Below, one piece after another: positions 6,324-7,023 of a stretch of DNA of 7,023 nucleotides. How positions within the stretch are numbered: the first letter of the stretch is position 1; every line of letters begins with the position of its first letter. The notes beneath the pieces are model-generated. The model worked only from the letters and a program-made list of their open reading frames with translations. It was not told the origin of the DNA and ran no database searches. Position numbers and translations under genes: made by a program. The stretch comes from Spirochaetales bacterium (GTDB lineage Bacteria; Spirochaetota; Spirochaetia; SZUA-6; DRHE01). The stretch is taken from the NCBI GenBank assembly GCA_016935715.1, contig JAFGQJ010000332.1, forward strand, positions 1-7,023. The letters run 5' to 3'.

Positions 6324-6536
6324 ATGATTACAATCGTCTGTAATTCTTGTGGTAAAAAGATAGAGAGTCCGTCTTTGGACAGAAATTTTTTTAACGTGTT
6401 GGGCAATGATGTCTGCAGGTCCTGCTGGGACAAGATGAAAGCCAAGGCGGAGTCCCTGGCCGTCGTGAAGGGCAACTACTCCTGGCCGGCCTACCGTTCC
6501 GCCCTGGAGACGACGGCCCGCAAGATGTGCAAATAA
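6324..6536 (+). CDS. Small four-cysteine (zinc-ribbon-like) protein of unknown function
   Basis: The protein has 70 residues. CNSC (Cys6, Cys9) and CRSC (Cys31, Cys34) give two CxxC knuckles 21 residues apart, the pattern of a small zinc ribbon or treble-clef site. After the second knuckle comes a charged, probably helical tail (WDKMKAKAESLAVV), and the protein ends ARKMCK with a fifth cysteine at 69. No signal peptide or membrane segment is seen. The ATG is preceded by GAGGAGGT at 6309-6316 with a 7-base spacer, one of the best ribosome sites in the window, which supports real and perhaps abundant translation. The first third of the gene and its upstream region are AT-richer than the neighbours, while the last part returns to local composition. 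I do not recognise the family. Metal binding is inference; DNA, RNA or protein binding are all possible. Confidence 0.8.
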   Translation: MITIVCNSCGKKIESPSLDRNFFNVLGNDVCRSCWDKMKAKAESLAVVKGNYSWPAYRSALETTARKMCK

Positions 6537-6610
6537 GGTTTACCCGCTTCCGAAATCATTTCTACCGGGGCCTGCAAAATCCCTTCTTCCTCGTCTGAAC
6601 CGCGGTCGTC

Positions 6611-6622
6611 TGGAGAGCAATG
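6611..6622 (+). promoter_or_regulatory. Ribosome binding site and ambiguous start (ATG 6620 or TTG 6623)
   Basis: GGAGAG at 6612-6617 lies only 2 bases before the ATG at 6620 (4 bases if only GGAG is counted). The next codon, TTG at 6623, would have GGAG at a more normal 7-base spacing. An in-frame TGA at 6596-6598 rules out starts further upstream. ATG is the default choice, but TTG is not excluded, given that livG also starts at TTG. Confidence 0.5.
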
Positions 6623-7023
6623 TTGGAGCCAAAGGTAACCAAGCTCGTCGAAGAGCCGGACGTGTATTACACGGTGTTCTGGTCCCGCCTGCGCAAAGCG
6701 GATCGGTATGAGATCATCACAAAAGTTCCATCCGTCTCCGGGATATTCGAGCTGTACTATCAGGACGAGCACAAGCAGATCAATCTATTTCACATCGCCA
6801 AGGCCTGGTACGGAGGCTTGCGAGTCTGGCTGAGGAAATCAACGGATCCGGAGCTGGAAGAGGACGAGATCAAGAAGGCTATCCTGGAAAAGAATGACTG
6901 CTACTACCGCTACACGATCATCCCTTCCTACGCCGATATGAGCGATATCCTCTACTTCTTCGCCGCCACCTACCGGCCCCATTCCCACAAAGTCCAGGCC
7001 TCGGGACGCTACGAGAATATCTA
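6620..7023 (+). CDS. Hypothetical protein, N-terminal part (3' end outside window)
   Basis: From ATG at 6620 the frame stays open to the window edge, 134 full codons, so the protein is longer than seen here. It begins MLEPKVTKLVEEPDVYY. It is rich in aromatic residues (many Tyr, Phe and Trp, as in VYYTVFWSRLRK and CYYRYTIIP) and has a charged helix-like part around ELEEDEIKKAILEKND. There is no signal peptide, membrane segment or motif I can name. Codon use matches its neighbours, with mostly G or C in third positions, and no stop occurs in 404 bases, which supports a real gene. It lies 83 bases after the Cys4 gene on the same strand; that gap has no clear hairpin, so they may share a transcript. 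A minus-strand frame covering 6491-6772 is judged to be a shadow. I do not recognise the family and assign no function. Confidence 0.75.
   Translation, partial: MLEPKVTKLVEEPDVYYTVFWSRLRKADRYEIITKVPSVSGIFELYYQDEHKQINLFHIAKAWYGGLRVWLRKSTDPELEEDEIKKAILEKNDCYYRYTIIPSYADMSDILYFFAATYRPHSHKVQASGRYENI

Noticed and set aside
6304..6324. A sigma-54-like look (AGCACG ... TTGCA) before the Cys4 gene
   Set aside because: The distance between the GC and GC elements is too long for a -24/-12 promoter, the first element lacks GG, and the stretch is occupied by the Shine-Dalgarno and start codon.
6537..6619. Terminator or small RNA in the 83-base gap after the Cys4 gene
   Set aside because: No stable hairpin followed by a T-run and no promoter match was found. 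I see nothing there beyond the ribosome site of the next gene.

Overview
This window holds nine protein-coding genes, all on the + strand; the first and last are cut by the window edges. No rRNA, tRNA, CRISPR array, insertion sequence or other mobile element is visible. The DNA is moderately GC-rich by eye, with strong Shine-Dalgarno sites and frequent ATGA or TAATG stop/start overlaps. The organism is a bacterium. The pairing of a cyclic-nucleotide-binding/TPR protein with a Crp-type regulator resembles what I recall from Spirochaetota, so a free-living spirochaete of moderate to high GC is my best guess. That is inference from gene content, not proof.

Layout. Bases 1-1051 encode the C-terminal part of a metal-dependent amidohydrolase of the cytosine/guanine deaminase and chlorohydrolase group. 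After 25 bases comes a two-gene regulatory unit: a cyclic-nucleotide-binding domain joined to TPR repeats (1077-2102), overlapping by 4 bases a Crp-family transcription factor (2099-2743). A 157-base AT-rich gap (2744-2900) carries a near-consensus vegetative promoter and a 13-base direct repeat. This promoter drives a tight four-gene operon, livG-livF-livH-livM (2901-6250), encoding the two ATPases and two permeases of a branched-chain amino acid type (HAAT family) ABC importer. A 73-base AT-rich gap follows, then a 70-residue four-cysteine protein (6324-6536). An unrecognised gene starts near 6620 and runs off the end.

How the genes fit together. LivG and LivF should power import through the LivH/LivM channel, but no periplasmic binding protein is encoded here. 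Its gene must lie elsewhere, and without it the substrate (leucine-type amino acids, amides, urea or others) cannot be named. The Crp-type protein has an intact cyclic-nucleotide pocket motif and may respond to cAMP or cGMP. The pocket of its partner has lost the key glutamate, so the partner may be a protein-interaction or non-canonical sensor subunit. Whether this regulator acts on the adjacent liv promoter is an open, testable idea. I found no convincing exotic or wholly new system. The regulator pair, the duplicated promoter element and the small Cys4 protein deserve the most attention.
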